Positions 1-8,900 of a stretch of 30,029 bases of DNA are shown here, one piece after another. The notes beneath the pieces were generated by a model. That model was not told the DNA's origin. It made no database searches and was given only the letters and a program-made list of their open reading frames with translations. How positions within the stretch are numbered: position 1 is the first letter of the stretch; each line of letters begins with the position of its first letter. Location: positions 1-30,029 of the forward strand of contig JBFFXF010000067.1 in NCBI GenBank assembly GCA_041569895.1, read 5' to 3'. The translations under genes were made by a program, and so were the position numbers. This DNA is from JBFFXF01 sp041569895. GTDB lineage: Bacteria > Planctomycetota > UBA8108 > JACQVS01.

Positions 1-754
1 CCGTCGGCGCCACCGGTCGAAAGAGCTCCTCGAGCGTCGCGACCAGCTCCCTCGCGTTCCTGGCGGGCTCGACACGCGCGACCGCCTCGACCGTGAACGC
101 GTCCCAGTCGGTCCGCGCCGCCTGGTCGGCCGGATGGAAGTGGCGCACGTACCCGACCAGCCCCGCCAGCGCGACCAGGTTCGTCAGGCCGCGCCGCTTC
201 AGCGCCCGCGGCGGCTCCGCCTGGCGGCGAACCACGGTCGCGACCGGCTCGAGCCTCACGTCATCGAGCCACGCGCTGCCGGAGGGCAGGACCATGAGTC
301 CGACGTTGATGTGCTCCGCGTCGACGGCGACGTTGCCGACGATCTCGTGGCGCTTCCAGGCGACGCCCGTGACCGGCCGGTCCGCCATGTTGTCGAAGAA
401 TCCGGGCTGCCCGCCCGCCCGATCGACGCGAAGCCACATCTGCGCCCGCGTCGCCCCGCCGGTGCGGATCGCCGCGCTCAGCCGTACCCGCTTGCCGCGA
501 AACGCCGCGGCCGGGATGCGCTGCATCACGTTCCCGAACGGCGCCTGCCCCGCCGTGCCCGACAGCTCGACGCAGAGCGACCCCTCGAACGCCGACGCGT
601 CACGAAGCACGGCGCGAAACCCGGCGGTCGGCACGAGCCAGCCGGAGGGCGAGTCACCGGCGCGGCCGTCTTCGAAGTTGCCGTTTTTGAGGGTGTCGGG
701 GGCGGGGAGGAGGAGCGTGATGAGAGTTGGGGCGAGGAGCATCGCGCTTGGCAT
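1..754 (-). CDS. Probable S41-family peptidase, N-terminal part (runs off the left edge)
   Basis: The frame is open from ATG 754 to the window edge, giving 251 codons with no stop. Residues 1-20 are a hydrophobic signal-like stretch. Residues 24-30 (NGNFEDG), followed by a beta-rich segment to about residue 172 ending in SAWLDDVRLEP, look like the jelly-roll carbohydrate-binding-like domain that often precedes catalytic domains in secreted proteins. Residues 196-250 (LAGLVGYVRHFHP, then DWDAFTVEAV, then LEELFRPVAPT) resemble the helical linker found before the catalytic domain in S41 carboxyl-terminal-processing-like peptidases of Planctomycetes and Acidobacteria. The catalytic Ser/Lys region would lie outside the window, so activity cannot be judged. 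No strong Shine-Dalgarno precedes 754, and ATG 742 is an alternative start. The upstream 269 bp is a repeat mosaic. The family call is recognition from memory and moderately sure. Confidence 0.6.
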   Translation of the reverse strand, partial: MPSAMLLAPTLITLLLPAPDTLKNGNFEDGRAGDSPSGWLVPTAGFRAVLRDASAFEGSLCVELSGTAGQAPFGNVMQRIPAAAFRGKRVRLSAAIRTGGATRAQMWLRVDRAGGQPGFFDNMADRPVTGVAWKRHEIVGNVAVDAEHINVGLMVLPSGSAWLDDVRLEPVATVVRRQAEPPRALKRRGLTNLVALAGLVGYVRHFHPADQAARTDWDAFTVEAVARVEPARNARELVATLEELFRPVAPT

Positions 755-1023
755 CGTCAAATCCGTCGTTCTCGTTCCCGGTCCCGGTCAATCGGGGCCG
801 GTTGGAGGGTCGGAGCTCGAGACGGAGATCAGAGAGAGAGATCCGACACAGAGGTCCGACTCCGATCCCGAGGTCCGACTCCGATACCGACTCCGATACC
901 GAGATCCGACTCCGATACCGAGATCCGATACCGACTCCGACCGCGTCTCGCTCAGATCGCCAATCTGCGTCAATCTGCGCAATCTGCGTAATCTGCGTTC
1001 CTCTTCCCCCGCGTCGGCGTGAG
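755..1023. repeat. Intergenic repeat mosaic R1 (hexamers plus AATCTGCG 9-mers)
   Basis: This gap between two minus-strand genes has no credible gene. Reading the plus strand, it holds a short CCCGGT/CGTTCC tract (about 768-790), then a lead-in with GAGATCAGAGAGAG (about 819-845). Degenerate hexamers CCGACT/CCGATA/CCGAGA follow (about 851-940). Last come four AATCTGCG units spaced 10, 9 and 9 bp apart (about 964-999), ending ATCTGCGTTCCTC. The lead-in, hexamers, 9-mer spacing and end match the mosaic at 22720-22848, so these are copies of one element. Open frames running through it have low-complexity products and are not genes. Confidence 0.85.
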
Positions 1024-4000
1024 TCACCGCCCACACGCATCCGCACAGCCGGCGATCTCCACACAGGCTGTCCCCAGCGCCGGTGCCGGGCCCTGCAGGA
1101 AGAGATGCTCGAGGGTGTAGATTGCATCCGAGATGCTCACCCCCGCGTCGCCGTTGACGTCGAGGAGCGTGCGCGTGCCCGCGTCGTCGCACGGGATGGT
1201 TCGCGGCGACACGAAGAGGTGGCGCAGGAGCGCCACCGCGTCGGAGACGTCGAGGGTGCGGTCCTGGTTGATGTCGCCGGGGATCTGGCCGCTGGTTCCC
1301 GGCAGGCCCGGCGCCGTGCCCGGCGAGCCGCCGAAGTCGGCGCTCGAGGTCCAGCTCGCCGGATCCGCCCAGGTCGACGGGTCGAGGGTCTGGTCGATGA
1401 TCTCGAGCGAGCGGCCGAGGCCGTCGGTGTCGGGGTACCACTGGTCCGAGTAGACGAACTCGACCAGGGTCTCGCCGAGCCGATCGCCGAGCAGCACGAA
1501 CTCGCCGCCGTTTCGCAGGCGGCCGGTGTACTCGCCGAGGATCAGCAATCCGTCGGTGTTGTAGCGCGATTCGAACGCCTCGAGGTTGCGGACGATGAGC
1601 GCGATCTCGCCCGGGCGCAGGTCGAGCTCGGGGAACGCGTCGGTGTCCGGGAACGTGAACTCGACCCCCGCGCCGAACCGGATGCCGGTGAGGTTGAGCG
1701 GCGTCTCGCCGATGTTCTGGAACTCGATGAACTCGAAGTCCTCCGCGCTGAATCGGCTGCCGCGAGGCGGCGGCGGGGGGTGGTACATCAGCTCGGTGAT
1801 CCTCAGCGCGGAGGAGTCGACCGCGAAGACCACGTCGTCGAGCGCGCTCCACTGGCTGCCGAGGAGCGCTCGCGCACGCACGCGCGTGGTGCGGTCCAGG
1901 ACGATCGCCTCCTCGGCCGCGGCGCCGGACGCGACCAGCTCGGGGAGCACGAGCATGTCGCTCGAGCTCGAGCCGGAGTTGAGCCCGTGGATGGCGAGGA
2001 CGTTCTCGCCAGCGCGCAGCAGGCCGGTGCCGACGTCGAAGCTCTCGAAACCGTTCGCCTCGTGACTTCCGGTGGACGAGTCGTCCCAGGAGGGGTTCGC
2101 CGGCGCGTTCTGCGACGCGGCGCGCCGGCCGTTGATGTAGGCGACGAAGCCGTCGTCGTACTTCATGCGCAGCGTCACGAATGCCAGCGGTGAGGGGTCG
2201 TCGACCGTGAAGCGGACGCGCACGTACACCGACGTGCGCTGCTGGAACATGTCGGGCTCGACGTCGATGCCGATGTCGTCCTCGTAGCCGGAGTTCCTCT
2301 CGTAGCCGACTCCCAGCGTTCCCGCCCGCCAGCCGCCGTCGTCGAAGTCGGGATCGATCCAGTCGAGCCCGAGGCTGCCATCGGTCGGGACGAGGACCCG
2401 CGCCGGCGCGCCCGGCGATACCAGCGTCGACGCGATCGCCTCGCCGGCGACGAGCGCGTCCGGCGCGACGTCGCCACCCGGCAGACGCGGGTCCGTCGTG
2501 TCCAGCGTGTAGTACGCCGTCCCCGCGTTGACGCGCAGCACCAGGTTGAAGCCGGGCGCGATGCGCCCGCCGTGCTGGCTGAAGGTCGGTGGGTCGAGCG
2601 GCGGATAGAGTCCCGCGCCGCGGAACTGACCGAGGACGATGCCGGTCCGCTGCGGCAGATACGTGCCGAGGATCCAGTCGCGCTCGTCCTCCCACTCGGC
2701 GAGGGTCAACGGCGGGTTGTGGTGCGTGTCGCCCCAGCGCGCCGACTCCGCGACCATCGCCCGCTCGATGTGATCGGCCAGTCGCCTGTAACGCGGGATG
2801 AGCGCCTCCGGCGTCAGCACGCCGCCATGGAACAGGAACTTCTGGATGCGGTCCGCGAAGAGCAGTCGGTACTCCTCGCTCGAGCGCAGCAACTGGTGCG
2901 GCTCGCCGGCGGAGGAGAAGTTGTTCTCCAGCGCGTTCTTCGTCAGCGGTGATCGGCCGCGGTTGTTGCCGATGGTGTTCTCGTAGTCCCAGCAGTAGAA
3001 CTTGAAGCCGGTGCTGTTCGCCGTGCGGTCGCGCCCCGCCCACCAGTTCTTCCACGGCCAGTCCCAGTTGCCGCCCCAGACGTTGACGATCAGGTAGTCG
3101 ACGTAGTTCGGCACGTCGAGGAGGTGCGGGATGCGCGGGTCGCGCGTCCCGTCGGGCGCGAGCCCCTGGAGCGCGCGGTATCCCGCCAGGGACCTGCCCG
3201 CCTCCCTCGACGCCGCGAGCATGCTGCTCCACGCGCGCGTGTCGCCGTTGGTGGCCGATCCGTCGTGGACCGAGTCCCAGTCGTCCTTGTCGCCGCCGAG
3301 GTGCTGCGCCGAGAAGGAGTGGTCGGGGCGCTCGGCCGGGTTGTAGAGGCCCCAGTAGATGCCGTTCAGGTAGAGGTGGACGAAGATCCCCCGGGCGGCG
3401 GGGTTCCCGGTCGCCCGCTGCAGCTCGCGGCCGAACTCGTCGCGCGTGTACTGCTCGGTCAGCCGCGCCGCGTTCCAGGCGTAGCCGTCATTGGCGCCGG
3501 CGCGCAGCGTGATGGTGTCGAAGCGATCGACGCCCGGGCCGAAGAGCGGGAACCGCAGCTTGGTCGCGCCGTAGATCTCCTTGAAGAGCAGTCGCAGCGA
3601 GTGCTTCTTCGTCAGCCCGTCGCTCCGGAACGCGCCGCCCTGGATGCGGATGCCGCAGTCCTCCTGGAACTGCAGCTCGGGCACGCCGTCGGGAACGATC
3701 AGCTCGACCGAGCACGGTCGCTCCCACGCCACGCCGCGGGACGTCGAGTTCGAGTAGATGCCGCGCGAGCCGAAGAGGTCGTCGACGTCCATGACGATCG
3801 ACATCGTCGGGATCGCCAGCAGGTCGTTCCTGATCGTCCGGTTGTAACGGCCGCCGTAGCGATCCGGTCCCGTGAAGCCGATGACGTCGGGGTCCATGCC
3901 GTAGTCTGGCGTGATGCCGCCCCACGAAGACGGCAGCCCGGCCGCGAGCGTCGCGGCGCGGTCCTGACGGACGATGTCGTCGACGAAGAGGTAGGTGTGC

Positions 4001-5844
4001 GTGTCGACGTTGGTCGGCTCGAGCCCGTCGGCGAACGCGATGGCGCGCACCGTCGTCGTGCCGTCGATGCGGATCGGTCCGGTGTAGAGCGTGCCGCGCG
4101 TCGGCGAGGGCGGCGTGCCGTCGAGGGTCAAGCGGATGCGCGCGCCCTCGGTCGCAGTGGTGATCGCCAGGTCGAAGGGCGCGTTGAAGAAACCGCGGTC
4201 GACGCTGAACTTGGTGTCCTCGACGAAGCCGATGATGCTGCTCGCGCCGTTGACCCGCCCCGGGGTCGGCGTGCCGAAAAAGCGCGGCGCCTCCTGGAGG
4301 ACCGAACGGCCGGTCAGCTCGGGGAGGATCAGGAAGTCGGTGTCGAGCGGACCGAGATTCAGTCCGTGGACGGCGAGAATGTTGCCGGTGGGCGCCAGCA
4401 ACTGCCGGTGCTCCGAGATGTTGATCGTCTCGCCGGCGAGCGCCGCCTCGTCCGGGTTCTCCGCCGTCGCCCTCGATCCCCACCCGGGGGACGCTGGCGC
4501 GTTGCGCCGCGCCACCGGGACGCCGTTCAGGTACGCCACGAAGCCGTCGTCGTATCGCATCCGCAGCTCGAGGAACTCGATCAGATCGGGCTCCGGCGCG
4601 TCGAACGGCAGACGGAGGTAGGCGCTCGCGCTCGAGCCGTGCATGAGGCCCTCGATGTCGCCCCGGATCAGATCACCGAAGCCGGGCGGCTCGGGCGAGA
4701 ACTGGCCGAAGACCTGCACCTCGCCGAGCTGCAGCACGTCCGGCTCGTCGTTGTTTCCCTGCCCGCCCGAGCCCGAGCGGTCCGGATCCGGCGTCCGGAC
4801 GACGCGGACGATCTGCCCACGCACCGCGGCGCCGGTGAGTTCGACGAGGTCGACCTCGAGAGTCGGCGGCCCGTTCGGGTACGAGCCGAGGACGTTCTCG
4901 GGATTGAGCAACGCGGACCTGAAGAGCGTCACGTCCCGGCTGCCGTCGAGGATCGACACCGTGATGTCGCGGAGCCGCGAGCCGCAGCAGCCCGTGCGGT
5001 TGTGCAGGATGACCGATTCGATCGCGAAGGTGTCGCCGAGGTCGAGCTCCCACGTCGCCGGCAGGTTGGTGCCGGCCTGCGTGTGGGAGAAGTTGCCGAA
5101 GTCGCCGTCGATCGCCAGTTGCGCCGTGAATCCGCCGAGCGTCGACGACTGGGTCGCGGTCCCCTCGGGCGCCAGATCGACGATCTCGACCGGGACGTCG
5201 ACGTTGGTGTCGTCGGCCGTCTCGAAACCGATGCCGGTCGGCAGCGCCGCCCACGCCGAGTCGTCGATCGGCAGCGTCCAGCTCGTCCCGAGGCTTCCAT
5301 CCGCCGGCACGAGGACGCGCGCCGTGGCGCCTCGCGGCACCAGCGTCGTCGTCTCGACGTCCTGCGTCAGTCCGAAGGAGATGTCCTCGCGCTGCGGCGG
5401 GTACGCGGGCGCCCACGCGTGCTCGACGGTGACGCCGTCCGGCCGCACGAGCGCCAGGAACTCGCCGCGGCCGTCGAGCTCGAAGCTCGCGTGCAGCTCG
5501 CTGCCGGCGACCGCGCGATCCTTGCCCGAGGCGAAGACGAGCAGGAAATCGCCCGGCCCGAGCGACACGCCCGCGGGGAGCTCCCACTTCTGGAGGTCCA
5601 TCGCGTCGTCGGTCAGGAACCACCCGCCGAGGTCGACACGGGCGCCGCCGATGGCGAGGAGCTCGATCCAGTCCGACGAGTCGCCGTCCTCATCGACGAG
5701 ACCGTCGTCGTTGAGGGCGAGGAACTCGCTGATGATGACCTCCTGGGCCTCGCAGCGCGGCAGCGACGATGCCGCCACGGCCGTCGCGATCGCGAGGGCG
5801 AGCAGGAGTCGTTTCAGCGCGGAGCTCGAACTCGAAAGTGGCAT
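1024..5844 (-). CDS. Giant secreted lamin-tail / discoidin / CotH-kinase-like / dockerin protein
   Basis: The product is 1606 aa. The start is ATG 5844 because a signal peptide follows directly (KRLLLALAIATAVAASS, cleavage near residue 33); the open frame upstream translates to Arg-rich antisense sequence. Domains in order: lamin-tail 35-150; a jelly-roll module 175-512 interrupted by an F5/8-type-C (discoidin) domain at 223-381; a chitobiase/hexosaminidase-C-like bacterial Ig domain 545-620; a CotH-like region about 675-1090; a second uninterrupted jelly-roll 1147-1304; a second lamin-tail 1346-1515; and two dockerin-type calcium loops 1522-1585 (PGDINQDRTLDVSDAV, LLDVNGDAGVSISDAI). The CotH region shows GIYWGLYNPAERPDHSF and CWDYENTIG, matching the family's G-x-Y-x-G-x-Y...E and D-x-E positions. 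CotH proteins include spore-coat protein kinases. Activity here is unproven and an extracellular structural or adhesive role is equally plausible. It lies 89 bp downstream of a protein with the same discoidin type. Confidence 0.88.
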   Translation of the reverse strand: MPLSSSSSALKRLLLALAIATAVAASSLPRCEAQEVIISEFLALNDDGLVDEDGDSSDWIELLAIGGARVDLGGWFLTDDAMDLQKWELPAGVSLGPGDFLLVFASGKDRAVAGSELHASFELDGRGEFLALVRPDGVTVEHAWAPAYPPQREDISFGLTQDVETTTLVPRGATARVLVPADGSLGTSWTLPIDDSAWAALPTGIGFETADDTNVDVPVEIVDLAPEGTATQSSTLGGFTAQLAIDGDFGNFSHTQAGTNLPATWELDLGDTFAIESVILHNRTGCCGSRLRDITVSILDGSRDVTLFRSALLNPENVLGSYPNGPPTLEVDLVELTGAAVRGQIVRVVRTPDPDRSGSGGQGNNDEPDVLQLGEVQVFGQFSPEPPGFGDLIRGDIEGLMHGSSASAYLRLPFDAPEPDLIEFLELRMRYDDGFVAYLNGVPVARRNAPASPGWGSRATAENPDEAALAGETINISEHRQLLAPTGNILAVHGLNLGPLDTDFLILPELTGRSVLQEAPRFFGTPTPGRVNGASSIIGFVEDTKFSVDRGFFNAPFDLAITTATEGARIRLTLDGTPPSPTRGTLYTGPIRIDGTTTVRAIAFADGLEPTNVDTHTYLFVDDIVRQDRAATLAAGLPSSWGGITPDYGMDPDVIGFTGPDRYGGRYNRTIRNDLLAIPTMSIVMDVDDLFGSRGIYSNSTSRGVAWERPCSVELIVPDGVPELQFQEDCGIRIQGGAFRSDGLTKKHSLRLLFKEIYGATKLRFPLFGPGVDRFDTITLRAGANDGYAWNAARLTEQYTRDEFGRELQRATGNPAARGIFVHLYLNGIYWGLYNPAERPDHSFSAQHLGGDKDDWDSVHDGSATNGDTRAWSSMLAASREAGRSLAGYRALQGLAPDGTRDPRIPHLLDVPNYVDYLIVNVWGGNWDWPWKNWWAGRDRTANSTGFKFYCWDYENTIGNNRGRSPLTKNALENNFSSAGEPHQLLRSSEEYRLLFADRIQKFLFHGGVLTPEALIPRYRRLADHIERAMVAESARWGDTHHNPPLTLAEWEDERDWILGTYLPQRTGIVLGQFRGAGLYPPLDPPTFSQHGGRIAPGFNLVLRVNAGTAYYTLDTTDPRLPGGDVAPDALVAGEAIASTLVSPGAPARVLVPTDGSLGLDWIDPDFDDGGWRAGTLGVGYERNSGYEDDIGIDVEPDMFQQRTSVYVRVRFTVDDPSPLAFVTLRMKYDDGFVAYINGRRAASQNAPANPSWDDSSTGSHEANGFESFDVGTGLLRAGENVLAIHGLNSGSSSSDMLVLPELVASGAAAEEAIVLDRTTRVRARALLGSQWSALDDVVFAVDSSALRITELMYHPPPPPRGSRFSAEDFEFIEFQNIGETPLNLTGIRFGAGVEFTFPDTDAFPELDLRPGEIALIVRNLEAFESRYNTDGLLILGEYTGRLRNGGEFVLLGDRLGETLVEFVYSDQWYPDTDGLGRSLEIIDQTLDPSTWADPASWTSSADFGGSPGTAPGLPGTSGQIPGDINQDRTLDVSDAVALLRHLFVSPRTIPCDDAGTRTLLDVNGDAGVSISDAIYTLEHLFLQGPAPALGTACVEIAGCADACGR

Positions 5845-5869
5845 CACACCGACCGCTGGAGGACTGGTT

Positions 5870-5912
5870 CCCGGCCCGAGCGCTCGATTATAGGGCAGGC
5901 GCTCGGGCCGGG
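5870..5912 (-). terminator. Perfect 14-bp inverted repeat between the two giant genes
   Basis: Positions 5870-5883 (cccggcccgagcgc) are the exact reverse complement of 5899-5912, separated by a 15-nt loop. The repeat lies in the 89-bp gap downstream of the discoidin/PA14-like gene and upstream of the CotH gene. The GC-rich stem fits an intrinsic-type transcription stop or attenuator, but no T-run follows on the minus strand. A promoter-like TATAAT sits in its loop, so it may instead be a regulatory palindrome. Confidence 0.5.
5887..5892 (-). promoter_or_regulatory. Candidate -10 box (TATAAT) for the CotH gene
   Basis: The minus strand reads CCCTATAATCGAG here, an exact -10 consensus in an otherwise GC-rich stretch. 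It lies about 43 bp upstream of ATG 5844, leaving room for a leader of roughly 36 nt. No convincing -35 hexamer lies 16-18 bp upstream. The box falls inside the loop of the 5870-5912 palindrome. Confidence 0.4.
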
Positions 5913-5933
5913 AGAGGAATATCGACGAAGCGG

Positions 5934-8900
5934 TCACGCGTCGCACGGCGGGTGCGATTCGCAGCCGAGGTCCGGCGACCCGGCCGGATCGGGCCCGCAG
6001 TCCTCGTGACCGGGCGCCGCGGGGGCCGGCTGGCCGAGGAAGAGGAACCCGAGGATGCGGATGCCGTCGGTGATATTGACGTCGCCGTCGTCGTTGACGT
6101 CCTTCGCCTCCTGGCAGGGGATGTCCGGCTCGCCGAGGAAGAGGATGCCGAAGACCTTCACGGCGTCGGTGATGTTGAGCACGCCGTCCTGTGTCGTGTC
6201 GCCGCGCAGGAAGAGCACCTGGACGGCGCCGACGTTCACGACCTCGGAGCACGAGCCGGTCGGATCGTCGCAACGACGGCTGTCATCCACGGTCGCCGTC
6301 ACGGTCCACGTCCCGTTGGTGAGGTTGAAGGTCGCCGAGTTGCCCGGCTGCGGGCCGACGGAGAGCACCGTGCCGGCGCCGTTGTCCGCCGTGAAGGTGT
6401 AGCGGATCGCATCGCCGGTGGCGTCCGTGGCGCTCGCGGTCGCGGTGTACATTCCGGCGCCGTTGCCCGCCGGTCCGGTGATGGCGAGACCGTCGCAGGT
6501 GGTGTCCGCGAAGTCCGCGTCGCCCTCCTCGGGGCAGGGGGTCGCCGCCGTGCCGGAGAGCACCTGCACCTCGCCCATCTGGAGCACGTCACCCTCGTCG
6601 TTGTTGCCCGCGCCGCCGCTGCCCGAGAGGTCGCGGTCGGGGATGCGCGTGACGCGCACGAACTGCCCCTCGATGGCCAGGTCGGAGAGGTCGACCTCGA
6701 GCGTCGGCGGGCCACCGGTGCCGCCGCCGCCGAGCTCGTTCTCCTCGTTGAGGATCTCGGACTCGAAGATGGCGTCCTCCCACAGCGGGAAGACCGCGTC
6801 GGTGACCTCGTTGATGGTCGGATCGAGCGGCAGGTCGTCCCGGAAGGAGATGTCGTGCACCGACACGACGATGTCGCGGAGCCGCGACTGGCAGCAGCCG
6901 TCGCCGCGGTTGAAGACGACGATGCGGCGGATCGGCAGCGGCGCGCCGAGGTCGACCTCCCAGATCGCCGGCCCGAGACCGCCGTTGCCGGCGAGGGTGT
7001 GGGTGAAGTCGCCGAGGTTGCCGTTGATGCCGCGATCGGCGGTGAAGCCGCCGAGGGTGGTCGACTGGTCCGCGGTGCCGCCGAGCGCGACGTTGTCGGT
7101 GATGAGGCAGCACGCCGGCGGTATCGAGCCGTTCTCGACGCAGATGCGGACCGGGTCGGCGTCGGGGAGGTCGGCGGCGCCGATGGTCACGGTGGTGGCG
7201 TCACCGGGAAGCTCCTCGATGATCTGCCCGTTGGCGGTGATGACGATCGAATCGACCTGGTCCGGCGGGTTGTCCCAGGCGAGCTCGACGTCGCCCGTGT
7301 CGGTCCGCTCGCAGTCCGCGATGGTCACCGGGGGCACGATCGTGCACGGGAAGTCCGCGTCGGGACGCGTCGCGCCGTGGAAGACCCACAGGTCGTTGTC
7401 GCCGTCGTCGACGATCGGCGCGAAGAACTCGTCCTGGAGCTGCAGGCGGAGCCCCCAGCCGCCGCCCCGGTTCCACGCGCCGGCGGTGAAGCGGAGCACA
7501 CCCGGCCCGTCCACCGGGATGAGGATCGAGTCCTGGCAGTCCCCGACGCCGCGACAGACGTTGTTCGTGTGCACGAGGCTGTCGTTGACCCAGAGCTGGC
7601 CGCCGTCATCGCTTCCGAAGCAGACGTTGAGCGTCGTCGGGTCGTCGCCGGTGTACTCGACATAGGTGATCAGGAACGACACGACGTCGTTCCGCTGGCC
7701 GATGTCGCCGTTGAGGTCGTGGGCGCCGTCCTGCGGCGAGCCGTCGTCGAAGCGCCGCACGATCGGAAGCCCGAGATCGCTGGTCGGTCCGACGTATCCC
7801 GTCGACGCGACGTTCGGGTCGAAGCTGTCGTACTCGACCTCGTCGCCCTCCTCGGGGTAGAGACAGCCGATCTGCGACGGCGCGATGTGGTTCCCCTCGA
7901 GGTCCGCCGCGGGCCCGCCGCATCCGTGCGTGTGCGTGAACGGGCCGAGGACGAGAAAGCTCGAGCCCAGGAGGTTCCCGGACGCGTCCGTCTCGAACGG
8001 CGTGCACGTCGCCGGGATGCCGCCGCAGTGGATGACGCTTGCGACGAAGAAGCCCTCCGGCAGGAGGTTCGTCGGGACGGTCGCCGACGTCTCGTCGGAC
8101 GGCACCGTTGCCACTTCCGCCCCGTCGATCTCGATGCGCGTCGGCGTCAGCGGATCGGTCACTGCGGGGTTCTCCCACTCGAGCGTCAGGCCGCCGGGCC
8201 CGATGTCGCAGGTGAGACCGGTCACCGGCTCGGCCTCGCACGCCGTGCACTCCGGCGGCTCGAAGCCGGTGGGCCGGGTCGGGCCGTGGAACACCCACTC
8301 CGGGAACTGCGCCTGGTCGTCGACGATCGGTCCGAGCGCCGGGTCGGAGAGCGACAGCCGCAGCCCCCAGCCGCCGCCGCGGTTCCACGCCGCCGCGGCG
8401 AGGCGATGCACGCCGGGCTCGATCACCGCAGTCACCATCACGTCGCAGTCGCCGCGGCCCCGGCAGGTCGAGTCGTTGATGAGGTTCTTCTCGTCGAGCC
8501 AGAGCTGGCCGCCGTCGTCGCTGCCGAGGCAGATGTCGACGCTCACCGGGTCCGCGCCGGTGTACTCCACGTAGGTGACGATCCAGCTCATGACGTCGTT
8601 GAACTGGCCGATGTCGCCGTTGAGGTCGATGTCACCGTTGTCGCTCGAGCCGTCGTCGAGGAGCCGCCACGAGGGGATGCCGTCCGCCTCCGGGCCGATG
8701 TAGCCGGTCGACACGGCCTCCGCGGGGTCGTAATCGATCTGGTCGCCCTCCTCGGGGTACTCGCAGTCGATGCGCGCGTTGGCGATGTGGTTCCCGAGGA
8801 GCTGCGCCGGCGGGCCATTGCACCCGAACCCGTGCGTGAACGGTCCGAGGACGAGGAAGGCCTTGGTGAGGATCCTCCCGGCCGAATCGGTGAACCCCTC

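Noticed and set aside
964..999. CRISPR-like array of AATCTGCG units
   Set aside because: Units are 9-10 bp and directly adjacent without spacers, and no cas genes are present.
3124..6009. Plus-strand open frame (961 aa) opposite the CotH protein
   Set aside because: It is an antisense artefact of high GC, with no recognisable domain and overlapping a well-supported gene.
5845..6273. N-terminal extension of the CotH protein by 143 residues
   Set aside because: The extension overlaps the upstream gene in another frame and is Arg-rich. A signal peptide starts exactly at ATG 5844.
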